NCBI GenBank assembly: GCA_001632425.1
Contig: KV425561.1
Coordinates: 124,001-188,000, forward strand
DNA from: Neolentinus lepideus HHB14362 ss-1
Lineage: Eukaryota; Basidiomycota; Agaricomycetes; Gloeophyllales; Gloeophyllaceae
Length of the DNA stretch: 64,000 nt
Direction: 5' to 3'
The notes beneath the pieces are model-generated. The model was given only the letters and a program-made list of their open reading frames with translations, did no database searches and had not been told where the DNA came from. This document shows positions 43,829 to 55,851 of the stretch, piece by piece. Each line of letters begins with the position of its first letter. Within the stretch, counting starts at the first letter, position 1. The translations under genes were made by a program, and so were the position numbers.

Positions 43829-45345
43829 ATGGCTGCGCTGGCCGCCTCTTCATCCCGCATGCACCGCGACTACGAGTCCGACGATGAAAGCGACGCTCTC
43901 TCCAGCGTCGGCATGGGCTCCTATGCCCCGAGCTCAGTAAGCACGTCTGCGACCTCCTACGACGTCGATGTCTCGATTCGCTCTGCTTCGCCTGCCCCGT
44001 CGGTCTGGTCCATCACGAATTCTATGAGGGAGCGCATCTTTCGGCACGAGTACGGGAGGGGCCTCAATAACTACTCTGATGTCTATCGCCTGCCGGCGGA
44101 CGAGGAGGAGCTCGAGCGTCTTGGTGCGCAGACCTTGCTCAGTTACTGCTCAGTCCCTAATCCCACATTACCCTCGCCACAGACAAGCAGCACCAGATGT
44201 TCATCGAGGTCATGGGTGGCAAGTATCCTCCGCCGATGGACGAGGTCTTGGCGGAGGACGGGTCAGGGCAGACCAAGGCTTGTATCGACCTTGGGTGCGG
44301 TTCCGGGTGCTGGTGAGTGAAACGGACTCGTGTGCGCCTTAACTGGCTTAATGAAATGCCGGCAAGGATACGCGATGTCGCACTGGACTATCCCCATTGT
44401 AGTGCGGTCGCTGTGGACCTGGTACCCATGCAGGCAGCGTGAGTAGCCCCCATCACCGAACCTGTCTGATATGCCAAGCTTACGTGCTATTCCGCTAGAA
44501 TAATGCCCCCAAATCTCAGGTAGGCAGGTCGACGTTAGAAACTAAACAATAGTAAATTCATTTCTGCAGGAGCGAGGTCGACGACATCAATCTCGGCCTG
44601 GAGCATTTTTACGGCGCGTTCGATGTTGTACACACTCGGCTGGTTTCGTCCGGGGTGAGTGATCGCGTTTCGGGTTTCGTTGAGAAGATCTCTGGCCGGA
44701 TCGTCCCGGATCTTGGAGATCTCGTGCAGCTGATCCGCTTACCATATTCGCTCGATCTCAGATTAGGGACTATGCCGGCCTTATCGACCACATGACACGT
44801 GTCCTGCGCCCGGGCGGCCTGCTCGAGCTCTTCGAGTTCGACTTCCGCGTCTACGATGAATCCAAAAAGCCGTATATCTGCAACTTGAATGTCTTGCAGC
44901 CGCCGTGGACACCGCTGTGGATGGCGATGGCCCACCAGGCTGTTCGTCGACGGGGCGGGAACGTCGATGCTGCGAACCTGCTCGAGAGGTGGGTACGAGA
45001 GCACCGATGTCTCACGGACGTGGTCTACCGTGAGTACTGGATACCGACGAACCCGTGGCTCCGCGGGAACGACGAAGAGGCCATCCGGCAACGGGCCTTC
45101 GGCGAGGTTATGCGTGACGACATTAAGGTGCGTTGCGAACCATGAAATTAAGGGGAATCTCTGAGAAGCGTTTCGAATGACTTTAGACTTTCCTGCGGTC
45201 TGGAAGGCCTCTGCTTCTTAGCAGTGGTTTTCCCGAGTATCTAGTCAATGAAGTTCAAGCCCGTGCTGACCAAGAGTTGGACGAGGGATGGACACCTGGG
45301 TACATTTTGTGCCAGTCCGTGTACGCACGGAAGGAACGCTCGTGA
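43829..45345 (+). CDS. Class I SAM-dependent methyltransferase
   Basis: The start MAALAASSSRMHRDYE is followed by a Ser-rich region and then MRERIFRHEYGRGLNNYSDVYRLPADEEEL. This segment commonly precedes the methyltransferase domain in fungal LaeA/TAM-type enzymes. After an intron comes DKQHQMFIEVMGGKYPPP, then motif I IDLGCGSGCW, the acidic end of strand 2 (AVAVDLVPMQA), INLGLEHFYGAFDVVHTRL and MTRVLRPGGLLELFEFD. A C-terminal helix-rich part has HRCLTDVVYREYWIPTNPW and ends CQSVYARKERS. All key S-adenosylmethionine-binding elements are present. The target is unknown; regulation of secondary metabolism or small-molecule methylation are both possible for this family. At least six exons are needed, and phases agree at each join. 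Confidence 0.88.
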
Positions 45346-45882
45346 TAATTTTCTCCGACTCTTCTACTCTCATCATTAATGCTCTTGTCTTATCATTATT
45401 GAATGCGCATCACTAATCTCGCAGGCATACCTACCGTACCTTGTTCATAATATCCTGTATCTGCCCTGTATCACGCTCTACACATTCAATACATCACTCC
45501 CCCGAGAGTTAATCGAATAGCTTTTATACATGAACAGTACGGTGCAATTAATGAGAGACAACCATACGAGGATTACAAGCATGAACAAAGGTGGACGAAT
45601 CCAACGGGCTCCCTTACTCCATTGAAGGGTTGGGACCGACAGAATCAGAACACAGTGACAGAAACGGAAAGAAAAGGTTCCCCTCTTTTCCGCCGTGAAT
45701 CGAGCACCTGCTCGCCCGCCACCGCAAATCCAACCGGAAAGAAGGATAAAATCCACCGAAATCAATTCTCTAAACGCTCTTCTTCTTCATGTCGACCACC
45801 ACCAGTAGAGTCGGAATTTCGAATTCGTCGTATATGCGTACACCCGCGCAGCCTAGAAAAGAAGAGTGCATGCGCTCGTCGC
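45346..45882. other. 3' region between convergent genes
   Basis: The methyltransferase gene (plus) and the R3HCC1-like gene (minus) converge here, so both 3' UTRs lie inside. Open frames are short. No repeat was seen. Confidence 0.45.
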
Positions 45883-46711
45883 TCATTCCGCGACGACGAG
45901 CCCCGCCATAGCACGCTGGACGTCCTTGAGCGTCGAGTCGCCCCCGTTGACGTTGACGTTGCGTGGGCCGAGGCCGGGGTGCCGTACACCCATGGCAGCG
46001 CCGAGCATGCGCTTCGCGGGATCTCCGATGCGCGGCGCGCCGGGCATGCCATCGGGGTGCGCGCTCGTCGCGACGATGGCAGGGTCGATGGGGGACTCCA
46101 TGGACTCTCCGATGAGCGCGCTGAGAGTCGGATGCGTGGGCAGGGTCGGGAGGGTGGGCGAGGGCTCGCGGTCGGCGACGACGCCGTTGCTGGCGGTGGA
46201 GATCGTGCCGTTGCGGGTGTGGTTGTTGCTTCCGTTGCGGTGCGAGGGGATGGAGACGGATGAGGCGCGGACGTTGTGCCCGCGCCCGTTGTTGTGGCGG
46301 GCGTTCACATTCTGGATGATGTTCTGCGCGTCGGGGCCGTCATAGGGCTTAATGATGGCTGGGGCGTCGGAATTGGGAGGTGAGAGGGTGGGAGGAGGAT
46401 ATGCGACGGTTTGGAGATACGCTCGCTTTGCTGGGGAGCGAAGGTGGAGAGTTAGAAGGTGGAAGTAGGTGCATAGCCATACAGAGCAGCGAAATACAAG
46501 ACAGCTGTCAGAGTTACTCACCTACACCAGGGTCTTGAAACACAAGAAGCAAGCTTGTATCGTCCAACCATTTGATCTTAAACCCTCCACTTGCGTTCTC
46601 CCACTCCGAAAAAGCCGCCTGGATGTCCTTGGTCTTAAGCTCCTTAGGGAACCCAGACAAGGAGAGAATGCGCGTGACCGACGCAGAAAGTGCTTGGAGG
46701 GTTGCGGCCAT
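45883..46711 (-). CDS. RRM-fold protein resembling the R3HCC1 C-terminal domain
   Basis: Two exons (46711-46522 and 46430-45883) encode about 245 residues. The N-terminal part, ILSLSGFPKELKTKDIQAAF and FKIKWLDDTSLLLVFQDPGVAKRAYL, has the beta-alpha-beta rhythm of an RNA-recognition-like fold. It recalls the C-terminal domain of R3HCC1/R3HCC1L, including the KWLDDTxxLxVF core. The remainder is Asn/Ser/Pro-rich and likely disordered, with NARHNNGRGHNVRASS in the middle. The R3H domain itself is absent. RNA binding is an inference from the fold, since no classic RNP1 aromatic motif is visible. The gene diverges from the STRIPAK-type gene 600 bp away. Confidence 0.65.
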
Positions 46712-47312
46712 TCTATCTCTTATTCGATATTAAGCAAGATCCAACGCAGGAGCCTCAGGCGCGTGGACGAGTATTGAATACGACTGGGCTGCCTGAACGC
46801 TCGCGGGGCCTGCAGGCAGTAATTACGGAGACGGTACAAGGGGCAGAAGAAGATGCAGAGTAAAGAGAAAAGCGAGCGGGATTTTAATGATGATACAGCG
46901 GAACGGCGCAGGGTCTGAATGCCACGACTTGCAAGAGGACGAGAAGTGGACGTGAAGCGAGTCGATAGGGAATTAATGCATTGCCCACGACGAGTAAATC
47001 ATCTCTGCGATACCACCGGCCGGCGCCGCCCGGTGTCCCTTACCGACCGCAGCCCTCGCAGTGGCATTCGACTCAATTACTCTACGGAGTGTAATTCTAT
47101 GGCTGGTTAGCACGCGAGGCTGTTTTGTGGCTGCAGAAGCGTCAAATCAGCGTCGTATTTTGGGGAAATAACGATAAAATAGCGACATTTGTATGTCCAC
47201 AGCCCGGGCGCCGGACGGGAGCCGATGTCTTCATTGCATTGACGTATTGCGTCCATTCTGAAATCCCATCAACCTGGCTCTCTTCTTTCCCTTCCGACAG
47301 TCTCCAACGCAT
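46712..47312. other. Shared divergent promoter region
   Basis: This 600-bp region lies between two divergently transcribed genes. No TATA-like sequence stands out and no gene is seen within. Confidence 0.45.
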
Positions 47313-48548
47313 ATGCACTCGATGGCAGACGTGGACATGCTGCGCGTCTGGCAGCTCGTGCACGAGCTCGCCGAGCAGAACGTGTACAATCAGAACATGG
47401 CGGCGAAACTGATCGCGCAGGCTGGTAACTTGAAAGTGCGTTCCTGCGGTTTGAGGGAGAGCGGAGGCCGAATGACGCGTTGGGATTGTATTCGTAGAAC
47501 GACGCCGCCCATGCAAGTACCGGGTTTGCGCTGCAGAGGGTGAACACGGATATCACGAAAGGTGGATAGTCTGATGTTACTTTGCGAACGTAGGATGTTC
47601 CTAAGATACCTTTGAATAGAGGTCTTTGAATCCGAGTTGGAGCGCATGAACGCTGCGATTATTATTGAGAATCAGACCCTCACGCATGAGAACAAGCAAC
47701 TCAGTCAGCTCCTCAAGGAGTATGAGCAGACAATGGACACTGTCATGCAGAAGTTCCGAGGGCACGCCGTGTGTTGCTCCTTTGCTTCGTCTCACTTCCT
47801 CCTTGACTGAGACTCCCTTTAGCAAGCAGCTCAAATGCACGAGCTAACACTAACACGCCACTACGAAACACTCATCCTCTCCCGAGAAACACATACCCTC
47901 CACACCGACCTCTCCGCCAACTCTACCGCCGCCCACTCCCTACAACGCCTCTCCGAAACCTTACGCGCGCTCATGCGCTCTTTACAGGGCGAAGAACCAC
48001 CCCAACCCCAATCCCAGCCCCAATCCCAATCCAACTCCCAATCCGACTCCCCCCAACCCGACTCCCAAAATCCACCACCCGAAGGCGAAGAACGCGATCC
48101 CTCCCAATCCCCACCAGAACACGAACCATCAGACGAAGACGACCTCATCCCGGACTACAACTGGGCCCTCGAGCGCGAAACCGAGATCGCGCGCCTCGAA
48201 GCCGAAAACGAGTACCTCCGCCAGCTGCTCAGCATCGACACCGCCTCCGCGTCCTCGCTCGGTATAAAGCAGCAAGTGGACGACGAGCTCCAGCGCCTCA
48301 AGATGCCGCCGCCGCCGTCGTTCTTCCATCCCAACTCTCAGCAACCGCCCCAGCCGCAGGAGATGTTCTTCGTCGTGCCTGGGGAGGGTGGGCCGAGGCA
48401 GCAGAGGAGGCAGGGTATGTTTGGATCAGCGGGGAGGGGGAGAGGAGGTGGGTGGGATGGAGAGGGGAGGGGAAGGGGTGTGCCAGTGCAGCAGGAGGGA
48501 TGGGCTGTCGGGGCGCCGGAGACGGGCCCGATGGATTTTCGGTGGTAG
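47313..48548 (+). CDS. SIKE/FGFR1OP2-family coiled coil, probable STRIPAK subunit (SCI1-like)
   Basis: Exons 47313-47435, 47622-47768 and 47823-48548 join in phase 0. The N-terminus ([20 protein letters not shown], then [14 protein letters not shown]) and the following coiled coil ([40 protein letters not shown]) match the SIKE/FGOP2 family. Fungal members, Sci1 in Sordaria and Csc4 in fission yeast, are subunits of the STRIPAK phosphatase-kinase complex at the nuclear envelope and in septation signalling. A second coiled-coil piece, [20 protein letters not shown], precedes a Gly/Arg-rich tail. A Pro/Gln/Ser insertion of about 30 residues comes from near-repeats of CCAATCCC at 47998-48060. 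Both coiled coils are intact. The start could be the Met at 47313 or at 47325. Confidence 0.8.
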
Positions 48549-49043
48549 GAATGGTAGGAGACGTGATGGAGTATTGTATGGTATTCATGCGACTTCTGGA
48601 ATTTCTCAATCTGAACTTAGACATGAATGGAAGTTCGCATGGATTGCATTGAAGGTATGTACGGATTCGTGGTCTAGAAACTAGTGCACTGCGTATTATA
48701 ACTATGTGGATGCAAGACAGACAACAAGGCAAAGCTAACGACAATACGGATACAAATCTACAACAACTCGACTGGAGACTAACCTACATATTGCATAACA
48801 ATGACTCGATAGCGGGCAAGAGATGGCAGAGGAAATTAGGACTAGGGGAGAGGGGGAGGGGGAGGGGAGTGAAGAATAGTCCATCTGTCAAATAATTACT
48901 CGATTCTGAATGGTCCATAGAGCACCCTCACATTGATAGCAACGCCTAATTTGGAGGACAATGGGATCGGGCGACGCATCTTCGTCGCATCTTCTGCCCC
49001 TCGCTCTTCCTCATATCTGCCCTCCCGACGCCCTTGAGCGCAC
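48549..49043. other. Spacer between convergent genes
   Basis: About 495 bases hold the 3' ends of the SCI1-like gene (plus) and the 681-residue protein gene (minus). A purine-rich GGGGGAGGGGGAGGGGAG run lies near 48850. Confidence 0.45.
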
Positions 49044-51089
49044 TCACAACCCGCCCTCCCCCTCCACCCATCTCACCTCCACGCTCAGCCCACTCCTCCG
49101 CCGTTCCCATGCGATCCCTACCAACCTCTCCCGCCCACACCCCAACGCGCCCTCCCGCGCACGTCCCTCCCACGCCAGGTGTTTCTCCAGACAAATATTC
49201 TGCAGCGCCTTCAACCTCAGTAGAACGGGGTTGGAGATGGGACGGAGGCGCCACAGAGGTTGAAGGGGATCGTCGGGGAATTGTGAGTGGCAGGGCGAAG
49301 GGCTATAGGGCGAGGAGGGCAGAGACGGTAAGAGAGGGACGAGCGTATAAGGCGTGAGGAGCGCGGTGTTCGTCTCCGTCGTACAAGGCGAAGGCGGCGA
49401 CGGGGCAGTGAATAGGCTCACGTCCTGCGAATTTACTCGATACCCGTGGGGCCGCAATCGCATCTTCTCCCCCTCTCTGCCACTAGCATCCCTCGTCTTC
49501 CTAACCAGATCCCTGACCATCTCGTCCTCGTACGCGTACGCGTGTGCGCCCTGGACGGAGAACATCACCGCGCTCGCGTAGGCCCTCTGCAGGCCCTTGG
49601 CCATGTCGAGGAAGGCGCTAACGCGTTTGACGAGCTTCGACTCACTGGCACTGCTCTCCTTCCGCGCGCGACGATCCGGCTTTCCTGATACGTTTGATGC
49701 GCCCGCAATGTAGGTGACAGGCGCCAACGGCGTGTCGGCAAGGGATACAGGGACGAACGGTGTGACACACGAACACCGCGTCGGCGCCACGTCGAAGAAC
49801 CATTTCCTCTCGGAGGCGGACGACGACGAGACACTCGTCGCTATGGTGCTGATGCTGCTCCTGCTGCCAAACGAGAGCCACGAGCCCGATCGAGAGGTAG
49901 CGGAGCTCGAGCAGGACGCGCACACATCTGGGCCTGGGCGCCCGCGGATGCGGATGTCAAGCTGCCTATCAAGGTTCGGGCTCTCGAGGTCCTTGTCCTT
50001 GCCCTTCGAGCGGCGGCGTTCACCATCTTCCCATTCGACGACTCTGAATAGGCTCTCAAGCTCAGGATTGCGGGCAAGGCGGGATAAGAGGCGGTATTCG
50101 CCCCCGTCCAGCGGGAACAGGGACCCCTGCATGGTCTTCATGACGGTCTTGTATGGGACGCAGCGCGCATCGGCTTTCATGGCCAACTGACGGGCGCGCG
50201 GGGACTGGGAGGCCGGGAGCGTGGGCACGGTGTAGTGGAAATGGGGTTCGGAGCGGGGCAGGTGGTGTGGCTCCGTTGGTGGCGAGTGATGTAACTCCGA
50301 TCGCGACGCGTACTGATGTGGCATGGAATCGAGATACTCGTGGGAGTGCATGCGGGGGATGTGGCACGCGCGCCGCCGGTCCCTCTCCGCCTTGCCCGCT
50401 CTGAACGCTTCCCTGCTCTCCTCCCACACGCTTTCCTTCTCCCTAAGCTTCTCCTCCCTCCTCCTCTCCGCCCTCCACTTTGCTTCGCGAGCCTGGCACT
50501 CGCGCACACGCATAGCTTCGGGCTCTTCGAGCTCGAGGAGACCGGGCGGGGCGAAGAAGGCATCCGGGGTCGTCTTGAGCTCGAGACAGAGGCGGCGCGC
50601 TAGAGCCTCGTCGTCGTGCGCGTACGCGGCGTGGAGCTGGTCTTGGAGGGACTCGGGGGCCGGCGGGGGCGTGTCGTAGAATGAGAGGTCTGGAGACGAT
50701 GAGGGTCCAGAGGAGGAGCAGCTGGAAGTTGAGGGAGTCGGAGACGGAGAGCGGGAAGGCATTGGTGGGCGGCGAATAGGGCGAGCTGTGCGTGTTGAGG
50801 GTGCAATTGCTGAGCGAGGTTGAGTGCGGGATGAAGGAATGCGAAGAAGTGGGTGCGCACGGGCGGGATTAGATGTCGCGGGTATATTAGCATAATACGG
50901 CAGCTGGTTGGCCCTAGGTGCTCGGGCGGTATTAGCTGACCCTAGAAAGAAGCGACGTTTATCTCTGTCGTCGGGGTCTGTGCGGCGGGCCAGGCCAACG
51001 GGAGAGACGTCGCGCGACCTGCCGCGGGCAGACATGGCACGGGCGTAAGGGTCTGATATGTCGGGGGCGGGTGCGAGGACAGAGAGCAT
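49044..51089 (-). CDS. 681-residue intronless protein of unknown function
   Basis: A single uninterrupted frame runs from MLSVLAPAPDISDPYARAM to WVEGEGGL. That is unusual here, since nearly all neighbours have many introns. The first 130 residues are Arg/Ser/Pro-rich and likely disordered. An ordered block around residues 145-230 contains LQDQLHAAYAHDDEALARRL, CLELKTTPDAFFAPPGLLEL and a long charged helix (CQAREAKWRAERRREEKL). Another, near KTVMKTMQGSLFPLDGGEYR, precedes a Cys-containing Ser-rich region. The C-terminal third has LVKRVSAFLDMAKGLQRAYA and YAYEDEMVRDLVRKTRD. No enzyme motif, signal peptide or membrane helix is seen. Strong codon bias (C/G in third position) supports real coding. 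Confidence 0.68.
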   Translation of the reverse strand: MLSVLAPAPDISDPYARAMSARGRSRDVSPVGLARRTDPDDRDKRRFFLGSANTARAPRANQLPYYANIPATSNPARAHPLLRIPSSRTQPRSAIAPSTRTARPIRRPPMPSRSPSPTPSTSSCSSSGPSSSPDLSFYDTPPPAPESLQDQLHAAYAHDDEALARRLCLELKTTPDAFFAPPGLLELEEPEAMRVRECQAREAKWRAERRREEKLREKESVWEESREAFRAGKAERDRRRACHIPRMHSHEYLDSMPHQYASRSELHHSPPTEPHHLPRSEPHFHYTVPTLPASQSPRARQLAMKADARCVPYKTVMKTMQGSLFPLDGGEYRLLSRLARNPELESLFRVVEWEDGERRRSKGKDKDLESPNLDRQLDIRIRGRPGPDVCASCSSSATSRSGSWLSFGSRSSISTIATSVSSSSASERKWFFDVAPTRCSCVTPFVPVSLADTPLAPVTYIAGASNVSGKPDRRARKESSASESKLVKRVSAFLDMAKGLQRAYASAVMFSVQGAHAYAYEDEMVRDLVRKTRDASGREGEKMRLRPHGYRVNSQDVSLFTAPSPPSPCTTETNTALLTPYTLVPLLPSLPSSPYSPSPCHSQFPDDPLQPLWRLRPISNPVLLRLKALQNICLEKHLAWEGRAREGALGCGRERLVGIAWERRRSGLSVEVRWVEGEGGL

Positions 51090-53399
51090 GATGGCGGTAA
51101 GTGGGGGGTGACGAAAGCGAGGTAGATATGGACAAACCAGGACCGGCTTATGTGGGAAGGTTGCACGCGGGGAAGGCTGATGGCACGCCTCGAGGCAGGG
51201 CGTCTGTTTGATTGCTGTTTCTGTGACCAGCAGATGATGAGACTGGCTGGAGCAATGTGGCGTTGAGGCTCAAGAGGGAGACACGGACATGCAGGTTCAG
51301 GAAGAAGCTCAACTTAATGACCATCGGGTGCGGGCAATGCCTGTTTGCTGGTCCGTTTGCCACATTACGGCTCGGCGTTCCCCGCGCCTTATCAGCCAAT
51401 CACACGCCCCCGTTCTTACTGCCGCACCGCCATCCATGCATTTCCGCCTTCTGCCATTCTGGCCCGCCGGGTTGGCGTGCTGTGATCCTCGCAGGTATCT
51501 ATGGACGCCACCATCGAATCCTTCCATCCCCGCTGTTTCTCCTCAGGGTTCCGCCTGGTACAGCGTCTGTTATCGAGCTTCGCCTTTGCCAGCATGCGTC
51601 GCTAACCGACTCTCTGTGCTCTCGTTTCTCATTACAATGACATCACCCACAGCACGTTGCAGAGCCGGCGTCTCAGAATCGGTCACTCGAGCTCGGATTC
51701 AGATCTAGGCAGAGCAACTTACTGAATCGGGCGCGTGGCTTGTGTGAATTATCACCCTTCACCGCTTCTGATCCCGCGGTCATATCTATCACCCCTGGTT
51801 TGTTCTGTGATTATGACCTTCCCTTTATTCTCATCTGTGGCACGCTCAACGCAACTTGTCGCCTTTACGGTCCAGCGCTTCACAACTCAATTGCCTCGAG
51901 GACTTCCTCAACCGTACGCCTCTACGGACCCAAGGACCACGCACTTGACTGTGCATGGATCCTCGACACGAGGCGGACTATACTCCGCTCTAATTTGGAT
52001 AGCAAGTTTAGCTTTGCTATACTCGAGCGGTGCAGCTGCGCTGGCACGCTGCATCCTGGTTACCCCCTTCAAGCTGAAATACCCGAGTCAACCCCCTTCA
52101 AGGTCAAATATCATAAAGTGGCTTAACTTATCCCGTCTCGATCATGAAGTATCAAAGTTGTGATCCTGGATGAGGATGTGACTCCATCCATCCGCGCTTG
52201 ATGGATATCCAGTGTTTACTTCCTATTCCCTCTGTGCTGATTCCTTTCCTCATCCTGCTGAACCAAGAGATTGCGATCAAACCTAACCCCATACACACGT
52301 CCAAATCTCCAGCATCGATATCAAATACCGTTGCTCGCCACCTGCTACTTTGCCCTGCTGCGTCTGCGGCTAGTGCGGAACTTTGTTATGGGCTGTATTA
52401 TTAATGACGAGTGCAGTGCAAACCTAGACCAGAGAACAAAGGCCCGGGATAATAGGCTCGCGTGTTTTCGACACATGCTGTGGCTCCTCTTATCTCTCTA
52501 CACGGGCTCGACGGGTGGCGCAAACAACAAAGGGAGCAAAAATCCGAGCTCCGCAGTAGGCAAGCTATGCCTCTCATTTCCGTCGCGATACGCGTTCATA
52601 TCTCTATGGCCCCCTTGCAACTATCTGTAATGGAGACCAGAGAACAAACACACAAGCTCTGTCTTCGTCTCCACGCTCAGCGATTATCGTTCATCTCCGG
52701 GAGCGCTCTGATACATGTTCCGAGATGCAGATGAAGACGCGTACCTTCGGCGCTTGGTTCCTCGGATCACTGTCTGTGGGTCGTGCTCTCATCCCTGGAT
52801 GGCTCTACGCAGAGTTTTGCTGTCTTCAAGTCCATGGCCTTCCCTGCTCTCCCATGGTACCCGTGAACACAAACCTTTTGGGCCTAGTGTCGGCATATAC
52901 CGATGAGTACTTGCGACGTCGCCGGGCGGAAACACCTCAAAAGTCGAATCGGGCTCACCAGATTCGATAAGGTTCAGACAACCTTCAGTCGCTATCGCGA
53001 GTTCCGCGGAGCTACTAGGCCACTTCGGTGCTGAAAGCCCAGGGCCAGCACGGCAGAATCAGCCGTCGGTAGGTACACACGATAAACCCAGCTTGACGAC
53101 CAATCCGTTTCCGTGTGGCAACTCAGACGAAGGACGGATCCGTGCGCGCTATACCACGACCATAGGATCAAAGGTGTCCTGATTGATCCGGCGCGTCGTC
53201 TCCCGAACACTAAATGATTCTGGAAATGTGGGCGCGGGTAGGGTGCATGCGTATACGGATTGCGCAGTGTGACTAGTATGAGAATGGCATGGACAGCATT
53301 GCTCTGGGTGGGATTGTTGGTTCCCTAATGTACTAACCACGAACGGTCGTCCAAAATGCCAGCTGTGCTGTCTGCCCATACCGTTCCAATATTGCAATA
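51090..53399. other. Gene-poor stretch before the repeat region
   Basis: Open frames on the plus strand (for example 51735-52163 and 52725-52970) carry hydrophobic or Arg-rich pieces but no recognisable motif, and exons do not chain clearly. The left end should contain the promoter of the gene starting at 51089. Degenerate transposon DNA is likely towards 53 kb. I cannot support a gene. Confidence 0.4.
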
Positions 53400-54515
53400 G
53401 TTGTGGACGGGTGGCGCTTATGCATGGGAACGTTCCGTTGCTGCTTATAGATCCGTGCATAAGATGCACCCAGTCTGTCTGTTGAATGTGAACTGGACTG
53501 TCTGACGTCTGGGACGAAGGTGCAGTATATTATGGACATTCGCCTGGAAGACGACTATACTGAAGACCCTGGTACTTAAGCCCTTACTGCTACTTGGCAT
53601 GTAATGTTTCGTTGCGACAGACCAACTGAAGCATTATTCATAGGCTTCCCATCAGACGAACTCTAGCTTGCTTCTCAAAGTCTTTGGCTGTAGTCTCCCC
53701 GAATTCCCCGACGATGCCGCGACCGCTGCTCATTCTGTCGCGTCCGCGGCACGAACATTAGTTGCATGGGAATAGTCTCGAGCGCATCATATCAGATATG
53801 TCCATTCTCGCGGGCCTGCCCTGGATGATTAAACTTACGACGCGTATTCGGATCTCACCCAGGATGGCAGCTTCTTACTGATACAGCGGGATCGACGTCT
53901 AGATTTTCGAAGTGGCCAGCGTTTCCAGGTCAAGTCTAGGGTCTAATTCCACGCTGCTGGCGAGCATCTGTGGGCTTAGCCGAGCTTCGCTCATGTTCCG
54001 TAGCATGATGATAGGCCTGACTCCGGACCAGCTCTCCTCGCCCGTGGATATTTCCGTCACCCGATCTACGCTCTCTCGTTGCCGAGTGTTCGTAATTTAT
54101 CCGCAAATATGTGGACCGTTATGCCGCAGCTAGAGACCGCGCATGAGTGTTCCCAGATGCCCTACTGCATGCAAGTGCTTCAAGAATCACGAAGCTCTCT
54201 GCCGTAGGTTACTCCTCTTCGTATTTTGCGACGATCCCGCGCGGTCAGTGTCTCTATCAAAGAACTGCCTTCTCCTTGACACGAGGGTATGAGAGCGCCG
54301 AGTTGCATCTTTATCTGTCATTCATCCGTGCCTTCTCCGGGATCTAACCGCTGAAATGCTTAATTCAACTCTAAAATTAGGTATATGCCTGGTTTCTTCC
54401 TTCCACTTCCACGACGGGGATCAGGGTCTCGTCCCAGACTGGCTGATAGCTTGTTCAAGCGCGGAGGCTATCATGTATACTGTTCCTCTGTAATGGCTGG
54501 ACGATCCTTTGTGGA
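53400..54515 (+). repeat. Diverged direct repeat, copy A
   Basis: This matches 57065-58120 in the same orientation with many substitutions and small gaps. Shared segments include CCTGGATGATTAAACTTACG, TCTAGGGTCTAATTCCA, CCACGACGGGG and TGGCTGGACGATCCTT. No intact coding frame is present, so this is an old transposon or duplicated remnant. Confidence 0.75.
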
Positions 54516-54699
54516 TATCCACAATTTCTTCCAAATCACATATGTCTAGTATTCGCCTCCGTGCCCAGCCAGGTCCTCTAAGCTTGACCGGAACGCAGCT
54601 TCGACCTCATAACAGAAGCTGGAAGAGTCAGACCACTGGTTCTCAATCCATTCTCATACGAATGTGCGAGATCATTGTCCTTGTGTCCGAACAACAGCT

Positions 54700-55075
54700 C
54701 ATTATCCTCAGGGCCTAATGGTGCCTCAATGCAGACAAATTCTAAGATGCAGCAGAATCTTGTCAAAAGTTTTAGGGCACCGATGGCTTATGTGTACAGA
54801 CTCCAGAAGGCATGTTGGATAGCATACAACTCCAAAGTGGAAACTGACGTGAGATAGGAGCTGAACTTCCAGATGATCTCATTCTGGTTTATGAGTTTGG
54901 GGATCATTACTCCTTACAAGCAAGAAGGAGATGACAGTTGATGGTAAGTTCCATTGTCCCCAGTCAGTAAAAGTGGAGTATACTCATCAGATTCTTAGAA
55001 TTGAACACTAAAATTACCGAGTTCCTCTCTACAAGGGGGAAAGGCATGACGAAGGAGGAGTGGCAGTGATGTCAT
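54700..55075 (+). pseudogene. Broken fragment possibly from a Tse2-type ADP-ribosyltransferase-like protein
   Basis: Pieces in successive frames, LPDDLILVYE, GDHYSLQ and ELNTKITEFLSTRGKGMTKEEW, resemble the central part of fungal proteins of the Tse2 ADP-ribosyltransferase-like group. In that group a PxGLxxV...HYS-like core is followed by a Lys/Glu-rich helix. The frames are broken by stops and at least one shift, so nothing functional is encoded. The link to the family is my recollection of motif order and is weak. Chance similarity or another mobile-element protein is possible. Confidence 0.2.
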
Positions 55076-55851
55076 CCTAAGGCAACAGATGCTGGATCAA
55101 CTAGGTAGGTTGTATGCATGAGGTGTGTGCTGTAGGGTTGAGATGGGTGATGTGCTATCATAATTTTTCATTATGCAAACTCATTCACGTGAACAGTGTT
55201 TGAATGATGACTTGTTGCTCCTTTGAACTCATATTTCATTTTGTTATTATTCCAGGTGGTTGTCAGTAAATGATACCCAAATACCACTGTTTGGCTCACA
55301 ATATGGGAATCTATATAAATGATAACCCATAGGGTGACAATGATCTTAACATTCAGAGGTCGACTTTATACACTCTTACAGTACACATCTGATTTTATCA
55401 CACTATGCTCTAGCTTGCAACCTAGTACCTCATTCCAATGACTTTCAGATGAAGTCCCATGTGGTCATGTTGAATAAATCATGGAGTTAATTAGGTATAT
55501 TAGTGGCATATGCTGATGGAGTTTATCTTGATTATTTTCATTATCTAATCAACAGGTAGTGGGCCATTGCATGCATGGCAGGACTTTCGAGTCCTGACCA
55601 CACATTTAATATTATGTTTATATAATTTAATATATATGAACAATGTGGTTATGCTTGTCCCAATAATCCAGAATGGCAAATGAACAATTTCATGCAAAAA
55701 TGCAGAGACAATCAGATTAAGGCCTTTAAGCAATTAAATTTTTCATGTTCAAAACCACCACCTATGGATTCCAAGACCATCACATGGCAAGTTTCAAAGG
55801 CCAATGTAAGTGAACAAAAATTGCCATATTTCGAAATTGATGGGAAACTAG

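Noticed and set aside
45622..46345. Plus-strand frames of 159-213 codons
   Set aside because: They are antisense to the R3HCC1-like gene, which has consistent splicing and a recognisable domain.
49034..50679. Several plus-strand frames in the 49-51 kb region
   Set aside because: They are shadows of the 681-codon minus-strand frame, which is longer and has the more protein-like composition.
55560..55605. tRNA-like TTCGAGTCC arm
   Set aside because: The T-arm-like piece has no matching D-arm, anticodon stem or acceptor stem.
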